A stretch of DNA of 64,000 bases from Arachidicoccus terrestris (GTDB lineage Bacteria > Bacteroidota > Bacteroidia > Chitinophagales > Chitinophagaceae): the NCBI RefSeq assembly GCF_020042345.1, contig NZ_CP083387.1:4340001-4404000 (forward strand). The letters run 5' to 3'. The translations under genes and the position numbers were made by a program. Shown here piece after piece: positions 42,968 to 51,778 of the stretch. Each line of letters begins with the position of its first letter. Position 1 is the stretch's first letter. The notes below the pieces were generated by a model. That model ran no database searches. It worked only from the letters and a program-made list of their open reading frames with translations, and had not been told where the DNA came from.

Positions 42968-45115
42968 TTATTTACTCATTGAAAGATTCAGTTTTTCGAT
43001 GGCAGTCTTGGCCACATTGACTTCTTCTCTTTTAACAACCATGCGATAGAAATTGTAGGCGAAGAAAAGGTGGGACAGCCACATCAGAGAGCCACCAACA
43101 GCTCGCCAGACCCAGTAGGGAGCCATCATGACGACACCTTCGATAAAGGGTTTTCCCTGCATCCAGAGCATCCCTTTTAACGTGCTTCCATACATCAGCG
43201 GCACTGTATAAAACATAAGCCCGATGAGTGCCAGCCAGAAATGGGCGCCCACCAGGATCTGGGGAGGTTCTTTGCCAGTCAGGCGGGGCACCAGTGCATA
43301 AATGCCCGCCCACATAAAGAAGCAAATAATACCATACATCGTTAAGTGCGAGTGTGCAACAGTGAAGTCCGTAAAGTGCCAGTAAAGATTGGTTGTCCGA
43401 AAGGCCTCTGCAGTTCCCTGCATGGATCCGGTAAAATAGAAGATAATACCGACAATGAAAAATGGTAAAGTATAACTGCCGGAGACTTTATGCCAGCCGC
43501 CCTTGAAGGTCATCAGGAAATTAGTTGTGCCAGCGATTACAGGGATAGCCATCCCCATGCTGCCAACGATGGCGACAGTCTGTAACCACCAGGGAATCGG
43601 ACTGAAAATAAAATGGTGGGTGCCTATCAGAGTATAAAACAATATTTGCGTCCAGAAGGCCAGTATTCCTAAACTATAGGAGTAAATGGGCTTATTGAGT
43701 TGCTGCGGCAAGAAGTAATATACTACGCCCAGTGTAAAGAGCATAAACCACATGCCTACTCCCTGGTGCATATAATATCCCTGAGCAATTGTTTCCCCCA
43801 GACCATTTTGCCACCAGGGCAAATAAGCTACCAGCGCGATGACAATGGTAAAGATAATTGCGGCTATAATATACCAGTTGGCGATATAGATTTCCGTAGT
43901 TTTTCGCTGCGCCACAGTGTTGAGGAAATTGATCAGGGAAAGAACCAGCGCAATAGCAAAAGGCAACATAACGGGCCAGATATATTCCCTGTATTCGCCT
44001 CCTGCATTATTGATGCCTCCCATCAGGCAAAGCGATCCGGCGACAACCGTGATGTTAATCAGTATCAGGGACCACCAGCCCATTTTGATACTGGCCAGTT
44101 TTGTATTGCCCACGCGGGGTACTACATAAGTGGCCAGCCCCAACATGGCCAAGGAGGCCCAGCCCCAGAAAACCGCGTTCGTATGTACAGGCCTTAGTCT
44201 GCCGAAACTCAGCCAAGGCGATGCATCAGCGTCCGGGGCAACAAATTTAATGCCCAGATACTCTCCCACGGTTGTGCCCAATAGTAGCCAGAACGTTGCA
44301 CAGCCCAGATACCAAAGTACCAGCCGGGTTAGCTTAGGGTCTACTTTAGGGCGTTTAACGGCTTTCTTTTTGGCTTCAACGACTGGCAAACCTGCATTGG
44401 ACTTAATGTTAATCAGTCCCCGGTTATCTTCGGGATCCAAATTACCCGAAAGCTCTGTCCTGTGAAGACTATAATCAAGTGCCGATTTTCTTTTCTCCAA
44501 GGTAGCCATCAGTTCAGGGTTATCTGTTTCTGTAAGAATTTCCGCCAGCCGCTCCGCTTCCTTGAGGCGACGGCGGTTGGCCAACTGCCTGAGGATATTA
44601 GATGTTTTAATCACCATCAGGATCAGCCCCACTAATACAGGAATCAAGATTAGAACAATGGTAATTATAATTCCGGTATCGCTAAAGAGCCCGCCAGTTT
44701 CCTTAACAGGTGTTGTGTCCTGGGCCAGTATCGAACTGGCGGGAAGCAGCATCAGAAATGTGGCAATTAAAAACGTGGGTGTGCCGGGTCCCTTTTTGGT
44801 AGTTGATTTGAATTTTAAGAATGCATCGATTTCTTCGCTATCCATATTTTTAATGTAAGTACTCATTTTTTCTTCCTTTACAGGGGCATCGTAATTTTTG
44901 GTTTCCTGATTGATCCGACCCTGCCTGGTTTTAAGCCAGACAGCCAGAAAGACAATGCCAGTGGTAATCAGGGCAATAAAAAGCAGTACCCCTAATGCAG
45001 GATGTGTTTTTTCAAAAACGCCAGCCTGCTCTTGTCCGAAGGCCGATTCAAAGGCGCCCAGTATGTAGCTTAGAATGAAAAGCCGGGTAAATAAAACAAA
45101 GCACTTGTTTTTCAT
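42968..45115 (-). CDS. ccoN: Heme-copper oxidase subunit I, cbb3-like, with a 260-residue N-terminal extension
   Basis: A 715-residue protein. The heme-copper core starts near residue 262. It has the low-spin heme ligand His311 (GRLRPVHTN), the CuB ligands His450 and His500-His501 (LIGTHH), the cross-linking Tyr494 six residues before the His pair as in cbb3 oxidases, and His588 and His590 (VAHSH). E570 sits at the site of the conserved active-site Glu. This fits an oxygen reductase of the C type; a nitric oxide reductase role is also possible. The extension (1-261) has two signal-like segments, each followed by a helix (see findings). Upstream is a likely Rrf2 site. No CcoP or CcoS gene is present. 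Confidence 0.9.
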   Translation of the reverse strand: MKNKCFVLFTRLFILSYILGAFESAFGQEQAGVFEKTHPALGVLLFIALITTGIVFLAVWLKTRQGRINQETKNYDAPVKEEKMSTYIKNMDSEEIDAFLKFKSTTKKGPGTPTFLIATFLMLLPASSILAQDTTPVKETGGLFSDTGIIITIVLILIPVLVGLILMVIKTSNILRQLANRRRLKEAERLAEILTETDNPELMATLEKRKSALDYSLHRTELSGNLDPEDNRGLINIKSNAGLPVVEAKKKAVKRPKVDPKLTRLVLWYLGCATFWLLLGTTVGEYLGIKFVAPDADASPWLSFGRLRPVHTNAVFWGWASLAMLGLATYVVPRVGNTKLASIKMGWWSLILINITVVAGSLCLMGGINNAGGEYREYIWPVMLPFAIALVLSLINFLNTVAQRKTTEIYIANWYIIAAIIFTIVIALVAYLPWWQNGLGETIAQGYYMHQGVGMWFMLFTLGVVYYFLPQQLNKPIYSYSLGILAFWTQILFYTLIGTHHFIFSPIPWWLQTVAIVGSMGMAIPVIAGTTNFLMTFKGGWHKVSGSYTLPFFIVGIIFYFTGSMQGTAEAFRTTNLYWHFTDFTVAHSHLTMYGIICFFMWAGIYALVPRLTGKEPPQILVGAHFWLALIGLMFYTVPLMYGSTLKGMLWMQGKPFIEGVVMMAPYWVWRAVGGSLMWLSHLFFAYNFYRMVVKREEVNVAKTAIEKLNLSMSK

Positions 45116-45147
45116 GTGATGCGATTTAAATAATAGATATAAATACC

Positions 45148-45162
45148 TTTTTATCTTTTATT
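45148..45162. promoter_or_regulatory. Candidate Rrf2 operator upstream of ccoN
   Basis: TTTTTATCTTTTATT, identical over 15 bp to 45721-45735 upstream of the Rrf2 gene. It lies 33-47 bp before the ccoN start. Confidence 0.5.
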
Positions 45163-45233
45163 GTGTTAAAAAAATAGAATTTTAATTTCTTATTTTTCTT
45201 TCTTTTTAAACCTTAACGGGTCTTAGCTTTTCA

Positions 45234-45671
45234 TTATTTTATTTTCAGAAAGGTCTCATTAAATTCTACCTGTTCACTGATCTGACCGATTCTGGAACAA
45301 CGGAAAAGTTCTATGATCTCTTTTCTGGTATGTTTGTATTGATTATGCAGTGGGCAGGGTTTTGTTTCCGAGCATTGTTTAAGCCCAAGAACACATTTTG
45401 TAAACAAACTGTCTCCGTCAATTAACAGAACGATATCGGAAATAGTTGTTTTCAGGTTCTTTTTATCCATGTAAAAGCCCCCGTTGGGTCCTTTTACAGA
45501 GTTGATAAACCCCTTCTTACTCAGGTTTTGTAAGATTTTTGCGATAAAATGTTCAGGAGAATCGATCCCTCTGGCGATCTCCTTAATGGCAACCTTTTTG
45601 TCTTCTCCAGACTGTTGCGCTATATAAATACAGGCCCTGATTGCGTATTCGCAAGTTTTTGAAAATAACAT
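45234..45671 (-). CDS. Rrf2-family transcriptional regulator with three clustered cysteines
   Basis: A 145-residue winged-helix regulator. The helix-turn-helix is AIKEIARGIDSPEHFIAKILQNLSKKGFI and the wing is NSVKGPNGGFYMD. The ligand region KCVLGLKQCSETKPCPLH contains three cysteines spaced as C-x6-C-x5-C, close to the C-x5-C-x5-C that holds an iron-sulfur cluster in NsrR and IscR relatives. So the protein probably senses nitric oxide, iron-sulfur status or oxygen. It lies upstream of ccoN on the same strand with 118 bp between, and the shared 15-bp element suggests autoregulation and control of the cluster. Which signal is sensed cannot be told from sequence. Confidence 0.93.
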   Translation of the reverse strand: MLFSKTCEYAIRACIYIAQQSGEDKKVAIKEIARGIDSPEHFIAKILQNLSKKGFINSVKGPNGGFYMDKKNLKTTISDIVLLIDGDSLFTKCVLGLKQCSETKPCPLHNQYKHTRKEIIELFRCSRIGQISEQVEFNETFLKIK

Positions 45672-45687
45672 ATACTTAATTGCCCGA

Positions 45688-45695
45688 CAAAGGTA
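45688..45695 (-). promoter_or_regulatory. Candidate Rrf2 gene -7 box
   Basis: On the minus strand TACCTTTG matches TAnnTTTG, 17 bp upstream of the start. The candidate operator at 45721-45735 lies just upstream, near the -33 region. Confidence 0.5.
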
Positions 45696-45720
45696 AAATG
45701 AAAAACATTAATAAAAGAGT

Positions 45721-45735
45721 TTTTTATCTTTTATT
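45721..45735. promoter_or_regulatory. Candidate Rrf2 autoregulatory operator
   Basis: TTTTTATCTTTTATT, an exact copy of 45148-45162, starting 50 bp upstream of the Rrf2 start codon. Confidence 0.5.
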
Positions 45736-45750
45736 TTTCGGGAAAAATAA

Positions 45751-45783
45751 AAAAAACCGATCAATCAAAATGATCGGTTTTTT
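45751..45783 (-). terminator. Terminator of the Oar-like gene
   Basis: A 13-bp perfect stem (45751-45763 with 45771-45783) with a 7-nt loop and A/T-rich flanks on both strands. It separates the Oar-like gene from the Rrf2 transcript. Confidence 0.88.
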
Positions 45784-45803
45784 TTGTATTGAATATTAAG
45801 CAG

Positions 45804-48800
45804 TTAAAAGGTGTAACGTAAACCTAACTGAAGGCTCCAGGTACTGGAGGAAGAAACATTAACGTCTGTTGAACTGTTAACGAGATCTCCGTTGTATTCT
45901 GACAGGTTGTAATAAATCTCTTTGGTACTGCCATCAACCTTGAACTGAAGCGGGTTAGTCAGTGACATTTTTCTTCTATATCCCCAGTTGGCCCATTTAC
46001 TACTGATCAGGTTAGGCAGATTAAATATATCTGCAGTAAACTGAAGTTGGTGCAGTGTTCTGCCGCTAGTAGATTCAATCGAAAACAAGGTTTGGGTCAG
46101 CTTAAAGTCCAATTCATTAAACCAAGGCGTGGCGGCGCCATAGCGGCTAACATACTCTCCCTTATGCTTAGAAAGATATTTACTGGAAGAGATAAACTGA
46201 TCATAGGCTTTTTGCTGCTGAGCTACTGTGTAGGTTTTGCCCGCCTTAGTTGTGTAATCTCTAAAGGCAATATCGCTTCCCTTGGCATATACATACATAA
46301 GCTCTGCGTTACCATCCCCTACAATAGAGCCATTCAACACATAGCTGTTCATACTTTGTGCACTACCCTGATAGAATAACGATAATGTTGTTGGGAAGCG
46401 TTTAGAGAAGCCATGATTAAATGTGTAAGAAAAATTACCCACTACGCGATGTGGCACAGCGTATTGGGAGTTATCCAATACCTGATCGTTTGGTCCGTTT
46501 ACGTTCGCTATAGACTGCCAGGCTGAAGTGGCCCTGGATCCCGGGTTCGGGCTGACTTCTTTTGCCATAGAATAAGTATAGGCCAGAGAACCATAAAAGC
46601 CGCCTACCCTTCTAGAAATCTGTGCCGTCCCGGAGAAAGAATAGCCTTTATGTGTGTTTTCCAACACAATCGGCGTACCCACCAAATGTTCGTCATAATA
46701 GAACTTTTCGGCGCCAGCAGGATAATAAGGGCGATTATCCTCTCCATCATAATTAGCGGTCGGAGCCTTTAAGTTGGGGTTCCGCATTACCACCGCATTA
46801 AGGTCCTTGGTAAACATGAGGTCAACTGTGGCGGTCCAGCCATTGCCGAATCTTTTGTCCGCACCGACATTTGTCCGCCAGACCTGCGGAAATTTGAAAT
46901 TTGGGTCGATCAATACAAAGTTCTGAGGAGGTGTTGTTGTCTGTGCTTTTTTCGGGAATTTAGGAGAGTTGGCATATGCGTTGATATCGGGGTCAAACTT
47001 GATCACACCGGCTTCATTCAGATCGGCTGTATTGTTTAAGAAAACTGCATTTTGATACACACCGCTGTTGGAAGGCATATTGGTCAGGAAAACGAAGGGA
47101 ATCCGGCCCGAGAAAACTCCGGAACCGCCTCTGACAATCAATGACTTATCTCCCATTACGTCCCAGTTAAATCCGATTCTTGGTGAAAAAAGTGGTGTAT
47201 TTTTCGGCCATGCTCCTGTATTATAATGCCTCATATTGCCATTTCTGTCAGGGAACTCTAATGCATCAATAGTGGGGTTATCGATCGGTTTTTTGCCGTA
47301 AATTGGCATATCCATTCTTAAACCGTAAGTGAGTTTAAAGTTAGGGTTAACCTTATACTCATCTTGCAGATAAATACCCAATTGACTCATAATCAGTTCC
47401 GCAGAAAATACGGCAGGCTGGCCTTCTACTAATGAATACGTATAGCCATAATAGGCAGGTTGCTGTTCTGTAAGGAAATCTTCCAGAGAGTTAAATACAT
47501 AATGACCCTGAGAGCCTCCCATAAACATGTTGCCTACTTTTTGGCGTTCGAAGGTAACGCCGCCTGTCAAGGTGTGATTGCCTGCATATAGTGTGATATT
47601 ATCCGTGAAATTCAGGATATTGTTCAACAGTTGATTATTGTTGGTGAACGGATCAGTACCGAGACTGATGTAGTTCTGCCCTGCCCCGTTAAAGATATCA
47701 ACTGTGGGAAATACCTTGCCGCCTAAAGGTTCTCTGATGTCACTGACATGGGTATAGGTAGCGAGAAATTGATTATTTAACGAATTATTGATCCGGCTGT
47801 TTAATTCGAGTGATCCAGTCTGTACAATATGATTCGTTCTGTAATTCGAATTGCTAAAGGCCATGGACTTCTCGCTAAAACGATTATTGGGTAATCTTTT
47901 AACGCCATTTGTTTGTCCCGTTACAAATATAGTCCCATTTTGAGGAACGCTCGATCCGTTCATTGGAAAGATATCGTACCCACTGTAAGAGGTGTATTTC
48001 GCGGTTAATTTATTCGCGTTGTCAATATTCCAGTCAATTTTAGCCAGAAACTTAGTGTTCTGGGACTCAAAATTAGGAAAATTGTCATAAGCACCTACAT
48101 CGTAGCCATATTTATCCAGTACAAAGTCATGTACTGTTTTCAGGTCTTCTATAGTCGTAGAGGACTTATTGCCGCTATTTTTAGAGCCGGCTGCTACATA
48201 GGTAATGCCGGGCATTGAACTCTTTTCCTTTTCGAAGTTGGCAAAGAAGAACAGTTTGTTTTTGATGATCGGGCCTCCTAAAGAAGCACCATAGATGGTG
48301 TTTTTATTCGGTGTTTTTGCCAGGTCTTGCCCGTCGACTTTATAGCCATAAAAATCCTGATTTCTGTAAAACCCATAGGCAGTTCCGTGGAATTCATTGG
48401 TGCCGCTTTTAGTGACGACGTTGATACCGGCACCGGTAAACCCGGACTGGCGAACATCATAGGGTGCTATATTGACTGATACTTCACTTAAGGCATCCAG
48501 AGAAATAGGTGAGCCACCCCCTGGCGTCAGGTCCGAACTTAATCCAAAGTTATTATTGAGGTTGGCTCCGTCTACCTGAAGATTGTTATAGCGTCCGTCC
48601 CTTCCGGCAAAGCCATTACCGTTTGCCTGTGGTGTTAGACGGGTAAAATCAGTAATTGAACGGCTGATACTGGGCAGCTCACTTAATTGCTGGGTAGTAA
48701 TAATTGTTCCGGCTCCGGTTTTGAGGCTGGCGCCTTTTCTGACTTGTGCATGTACGGTGACGTCCGTGTTGTTATCAGATGATGCGTCCTGCATATCGAT

Positions 48801-49115
48801 TTTCAGGTCATAAGTTTCTCCAAGTCTCAAGGTAATATCTTCCACCTTTTGGGGGACCATACCTACATAAGTGACATCCAATACATAGGGCCCGCCAACT
48901 CGCAGCCCCTGGAGGTCAAATAGCCCGTTCTCACGGGAAATGGTATTGTACACTGTTCCGGAAGGCATATGGACAACTTTAATAGAAGCACCTTCCAGAG
49001 GAGCCCCCGTTGCTGTCACCACCTTACCGCTAATGGCACTGGTTGTTACCTGCGCCATTGCAAAGACAGGTAGCAATATGATTACCAATAATTGTAAAGT
49101 TTTTCTCAATAACAT
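45804..49115 (-). CDS. Oar-like outer-membrane protein with carboxypeptidase-regulatory domain and TonB-receptor fold
   Basis: A 1103-residue protein. After a signal peptide (about 1-21) comes a carboxypeptidase-regulatory-like beta sandwich (about 25-110: SGKVVTATGAPLEGASIKVV, NGLFDLQGLRVGGPYVLDVTYVG). A TonB-type plug follows (about 130-235: LSELPSISRSITDFTRLTPQANGNGFAGRDGRYNNLQVDG, GAGINVVTKSGTNEFHGTAYGF). A large barrel ends in WSLQLGLRYTF. This is the Oar/OmpA-related TonB-dependent receptor group of Bacteroidota, used for uptake or adhesion; the ligand is unknown and no SusD partner is adjacent. The terminator after it is strong. Confidence 0.9.
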   Translation of the reverse strand: MLLRKTLQLLVIILLPVFAMAQVTTSAISGKVVTATGAPLEGASIKVVHMPSGTVYNTISRENGLFDLQGLRVGGPYVLDVTYVGMVPQKVEDITLRLGETYDLKIDMQDASSDNNTDVTVHAQVRKGASLKTGAGTIITTQQLSELPSISRSITDFTRLTPQANGNGFAGRDGRYNNLQVDGANLNNNFGLSSDLTPGGGSPISLDALSEVSVNIAPYDVRQSGFTGAGINVVTKSGTNEFHGTAYGFYRNQDFYGYKVDGQDLAKTPNKNTIYGASLGGPIIKNKLFFFANFEKEKSSMPGITYVAAGSKNSGNKSSTTIEDLKTVHDFVLDKYGYDVGAYDNFPNFESQNTKFLAKIDWNIDNANKLTAKYTSYSGYDIFPMNGSSVPQNGTIFVTGQTNGVKRLPNNRFSEKSMAFSNSNYRTNHIVQTGSLELNSRINNSLNNQFLATYTHVSDIREPLGGKVFPTVDIFNGAGQNYISLGTDPFTNNNQLLNNILNFTDNITLYAGNHTLTGGVTFERQKVGNMFMGGSQGHYVFNSLEDFLTEQQPAYYGYTYSLVEGQPAVFSAELIMSQLGIYLQDEYKVNPNFKLTYGLRMDMPIYGKKPIDNPTIDALEFPDRNGNMRHYNTGAWPKNTPLFSPRIGFNWDVMGDKSLIVRGGSGVFSGRIPFVFLTNMPSNSGVYQNAVFLNNTADLNEAGVIKFDPDINAYANSPKFPKKAQTTTPPQNFVLIDPNFKFPQVWRTNVGADKRFGNGWTATVDLMFTKDLNAVVMRNPNLKAPTANYDGEDNRPYYPAGAEKFYYDEHLVGTPIVLENTHKGYSFSGTAQISRRVGGFYGSLAYTYSMAKEVSPNPGSRATSAWQSIANVNGPNDQVLDNSQYAVPHRVVGNFSYTFNHGFSKRFPTTLSLFYQGSAQSMNSYVLNGSIVGDGNAELMYVYAKGSDIAFRDYTTKAGKTYTVAQQQKAYDQFISSSKYLSKHKGEYVSRYGAATPWFNELDFKLTQTLFSIESTSGRTLHQLQFTADIFNLPNLISSKWANWGYRRKMSLTNPLQFKVDGSTKEIYYNLSEYNGDLVNSSTDVNVSSSSTWSLQLGLRYTF

Positions 49116-49308
49116 AATTTTGAATTTTACTGCAAAAGAAATAAAATCTTACATGAATAGGTTGTTCAGGTAAATCGTTAATGATAAATTAATAATGCAA
49201 AGAACGTGTTAACTCAGTATATATTCAACAAATGGACATAAAATGATATATACAAGTTAATCACATTTTGCTTTTACATATTAATTAAAAAAATATTCAT
49301 TAATAGTC

Positions 49309-49338
49309 TTGTTTTTTAGTAGAGTAATAATATATTTG
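49309..49338 (+). promoter_or_regulatory. Peroxiredoxin gene promoter (Bacteroidota consensus)
   Basis: TTG at 49309-49311, a 19-bp spacer and TATATTTG at 49331-49338 match the -33/-7 consensus closely. The leader is about 35 nt. Confidence 0.78.
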
Positions 49339-49378
49339 CACCATTAAATGCTTTTATCATTTTTAAATATTTAATATT

Positions 49379-50008
49379 ATGTCTATAAAATTAGGTGATA
49401 CTGCTCCTAACTTTCAGGCGAAGACTTCTATAGGTGATATAGATTTCTATGAGTTCCTTGGCGATAGCTGGGGCGTCTTATTTTCTCACCCTGCAGACTA
49501 TACACCTGTATGTACAACTGAACTGGGTGCAACTGCAGCTTTCCAGTCAGAATTTGAAAAGCGTAATGTGAAAGTTCTGGCATTGAGTGTGGATGGCGTA
49601 GAAAGCCATAAAGGCTGGATCAAAGATATTAATGAGACCCAGAATGTAGATGTTCAATACCCAATTATTGCAGATGAGGACCGCAAAGTGTCTAACCTGT
49701 ATGATTTTATCCATCCGAACGCTATCGCTACAGCAACTGTACGCTCTTTGTTAGTAATCGGACCAGATAAAAAAGTAAAACTGATCATCACCTACCCTGC
49801 TTCTACCGGCAGAAACTTTCATGAGATCATCCGCGTAATCGACTCGCTGCAGTTGACTGCCAATCAAGGTTTCTCTACTCCGGCCAATTGGAAACCAGGT
49901 GAAGATGTGGTGATCTCACCGGCAATTTCTACTGAAGATGCAAAACAAAAATTCCCTAAGGGTGTTAGAGAAGTAAAGCCTTATCTTCGCTTTACGCCTG
50001 CTCCTTAG
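49379..50008 (+). CDS. 1-Cys peroxiredoxin (Prx6 type)
   Basis: A 209-residue thiol peroxidase. The peroxidatic cysteine is Cys45 in FSHPADYTPVCTTELG, the invariant PxxxTxxC pocket. It is the only cysteine in the protein, so there is no resolving cysteine. The C-terminal extension typical of Prx6 (STPANWKPGEDVVISPAI, KPYLRFTP) is present. It reduces hydrogen peroxide and organic hydroperoxides with a thiol donor. It has its own strong promoter and a good terminator (50094-50118) and stands alone. Confidence 0.95.
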   Translation: MSIKLGDTAPNFQAKTSIGDIDFYEFLGDSWGVLFSHPADYTPVCTTELGATAAFQSEFEKRNVKVLALSVDGVESHKGWIKDINETQNVDVQYPIIADEDRKVSNLYDFIHPNAIATATVRSLLVIGPDKKVKLIITYPASTGRNFHEIIRVIDSLQLTANQGFSTPANWKPGEDVVISPAISTEDAKQKFPKGVREVKPYLRFTPAP

Positions 50009-50343
50009 CAAAAATATGACATATATAGATATTTTATCATGAAATACGTATATGTATAAATTTTTCTTAGTTAGTTATTACATTGTACTTGCGGCCCCAA
50101 TGTCTATTGGGGCTTTTTGCTGCCATCAAGAGACAGATATCCAAGTTTCTCTTAATAAAACCCTATTAAGCAGCCAATTGTTTGGGGGCGCTTATCAATT
50201 ACATTAAGTTTGCTGCTTCTTGAGGGAGTTCCACTTTCCCCTCTTTGTCTGAACGGACATAAAATACTAAGAGTCTCAAAACTAATATCGATTTAGTTTT
50301 TCTAATTATTTTCCTGACCCAAAAAAAGTAATTGATTTGTACA
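50009..50343. other. Intergenic region between peroxiredoxin and mechanosensitive channel
   Basis: 335 bp without a gene. It contains the peroxiredoxin terminator; the rest has no recognised element. Confidence 0.5.
50094..50118 (+). terminator. Terminator of the peroxiredoxin gene
   Basis: An 8-bp GC-rich stem (50094-50101 with 50106-50113), a GTCT tetraloop and a TTTTT run. Confidence 0.88.
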
Positions 50344-51660
50344 ATGAATTTATTTGAAACAAACACCACCACTGCAACAAATATTTTTAAAGGATTAGAC
50401 GAGTGGATCAGCCATCATCTGCATTTAAGTTCGTCAGCAATACCCTATGTGAAAATTCCCTTTTTGGTGCTTTGCCTTATTATCTTATGCTGTTTGGTAT
50501 GGTGGGTAGCCAGAAAGATTTGTATTATGGCTGTTCACCGTTTTGTCAATAAGACCAAAGCAACCTGGGATGACCTATTGATAGAGAGAAAGGTTTTTCT
50601 GAAAATATCGGCATTATTGCCTGTTTTTATAATCAAGGCGGCAGCTCCGGTAATTTTTGCTAGCTATCCGAAGACGGCCCGTATTATTCTGGAGCTGTCT
50701 GATATATTGATTATTGGCGTCTTTGTTGTCTTAATTGTTGCGGTTTTAAATACGATTGCAGCAGTGCTGTCCAAAATGCCGTCATTAAAAGAAAAGCCCA
50801 TCTTCAGCTATATTCAGGTGATTAATATTTTTGTGTATTTGGTGGGCGGTATCCTGATCCTCTCTGTTCTTTTAGGGAAAAGTCCGCTATACTTTTTGGG
50901 TGCCATGGGAGCCATGACAGCCGTTTTAATGTTAATCTTTAAAGATACCATACTTGGCTTTGTGGCCAGTATTCAAATTTCGGCTTATGATATGATTAGA
51001 GTGGGCGACTGGATAGAGATGCCAGACTATAATACAGATGGAGACGTGATTTCAATTAACCTGAATACGGTGAAAGTAAAGAACTGGGATAAAACGGTTT
51101 CTTCTGTCCCAACTGCCGGCTTTCTTACGTCTTCTTTTAAAAACTGGCGCGGCATGACTGATACTGGAGGGCGTAGGATTAAAAGACCCATCTATCTTAA
51201 AATGAGCAGCTTTAAATTTTGTGATGCGGCCATGATTGACAAATTTAAAAGATACCATTTGCTACATGACTATATAATAGGAAAAGAAAAAGAATTAGCC
51301 GACTATAATGCTGCTCTTGGTAATGAAGCCCATATTGATGCCAATACCCGCAGGTTGACCAATGTAGGACTGTATAGAATTTATGCCAAGAATTATCTGG
51401 ATGCTAATCCCAGGCTCAACCATAACTTGACAACGATTGTACGACAGTTGGATCCGACATCGGAAGGGCTGCCTCTTCAGCTTTGGTGCTTTACTGCGGA
51501 TGTAAGATGGGGACCTTATGAAGATACGATGAGTGATATTTTTGATCACTTATTGACCATTGCTCCGGAGTTTGGACTGGAGGTGTTTGAATCGCCTACT
51601 GGAAAGGATTTAATGAATGCAATGGCGGAAGTAAATTTAACAAGTGGTACGACCAGATAA
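50344..51660 (+). CDS. YbdG-type mechanosensitive ion channel (MscS superfamily)
   Basis: I place the start at the ATG at 50344; a TTG at 50332 would add four residues. The protein of about 438 residues has four or five membrane helices, a pore-lining MscS helix (YFLGAMGAMTAVLMLIFKDTILGFVASIQISAYD, about 185-215) and the beta domain (IRVGDWIEMPDYNTDGDVISINLNTVKVKNWDKTVSSVPT). The C-terminal part GRRIKRPIYLKMSSFKF and LQLWCFTADVRWGPYEDTMSDIFDHLL matches YbdG/MscM-type channels. It releases solutes on osmotic downshock. Transcribed alone and convergent with the M28 gene. Confidence 0.9.
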   Translation: MNLFETNTTTATNIFKGLDEWISHHLHLSSSAIPYVKIPFLVLCLIILCCLVWWVARKICIMAVHRFVNKTKATWDDLLIERKVFLKISALLPVFIIKAAAPVIFASYPKTARIILELSDILIIGVFVVLIVAVLNTIAAVLSKMPSLKEKPIFSYIQVINIFVYLVGGILILSVLLGKSPLYFLGAMGAMTAVLMLIFKDTILGFVASIQISAYDMIRVGDWIEMPDYNTDGDVISINLNTVKVKNWDKTVSSVPTAGFLTSSFKNWRGMTDTGGRRIKRPIYLKMSSFKFCDAAMIDKFKRYHLLHDYIIGKEKELADYNAALGNEAHIDANTRRLTNVGLYRIYAKNYLDANPRLNHNLTTIVRQLDPTSEGLPLQLWCFTADVRWGPYEDTMSDIFDHLLTIAPEFGLEVFESPTGKDLMNAMAEVNLTSGTTR

Positions 51661-51710
51661 AAAGTACTGCCGTCTGCCAGCGTAGGATGCTGATTGGTCT
51701 GGATTACAAA

Positions 51711-51757
51711 AAAGGACACCCACGGATTGTCTACAAACAACCAGGTGGGTGTCCTTT
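51711..51757. terminator. Bidirectional terminator
   Basis: A 13-bp perfect stem (51711-51723 with 51745-51757) with A/T flanks, between the convergent channel and M28 peptidase genes. Confidence 0.85.
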
Positions 51758-51778
51758 CGAATAAAATATTGAACTGGC

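Noticed and set aside
43700-44197. Long plus-strand frame opposite ccoN
   Set aside because: Contained in a gene with clear heme-copper motifs; no signal of its own.
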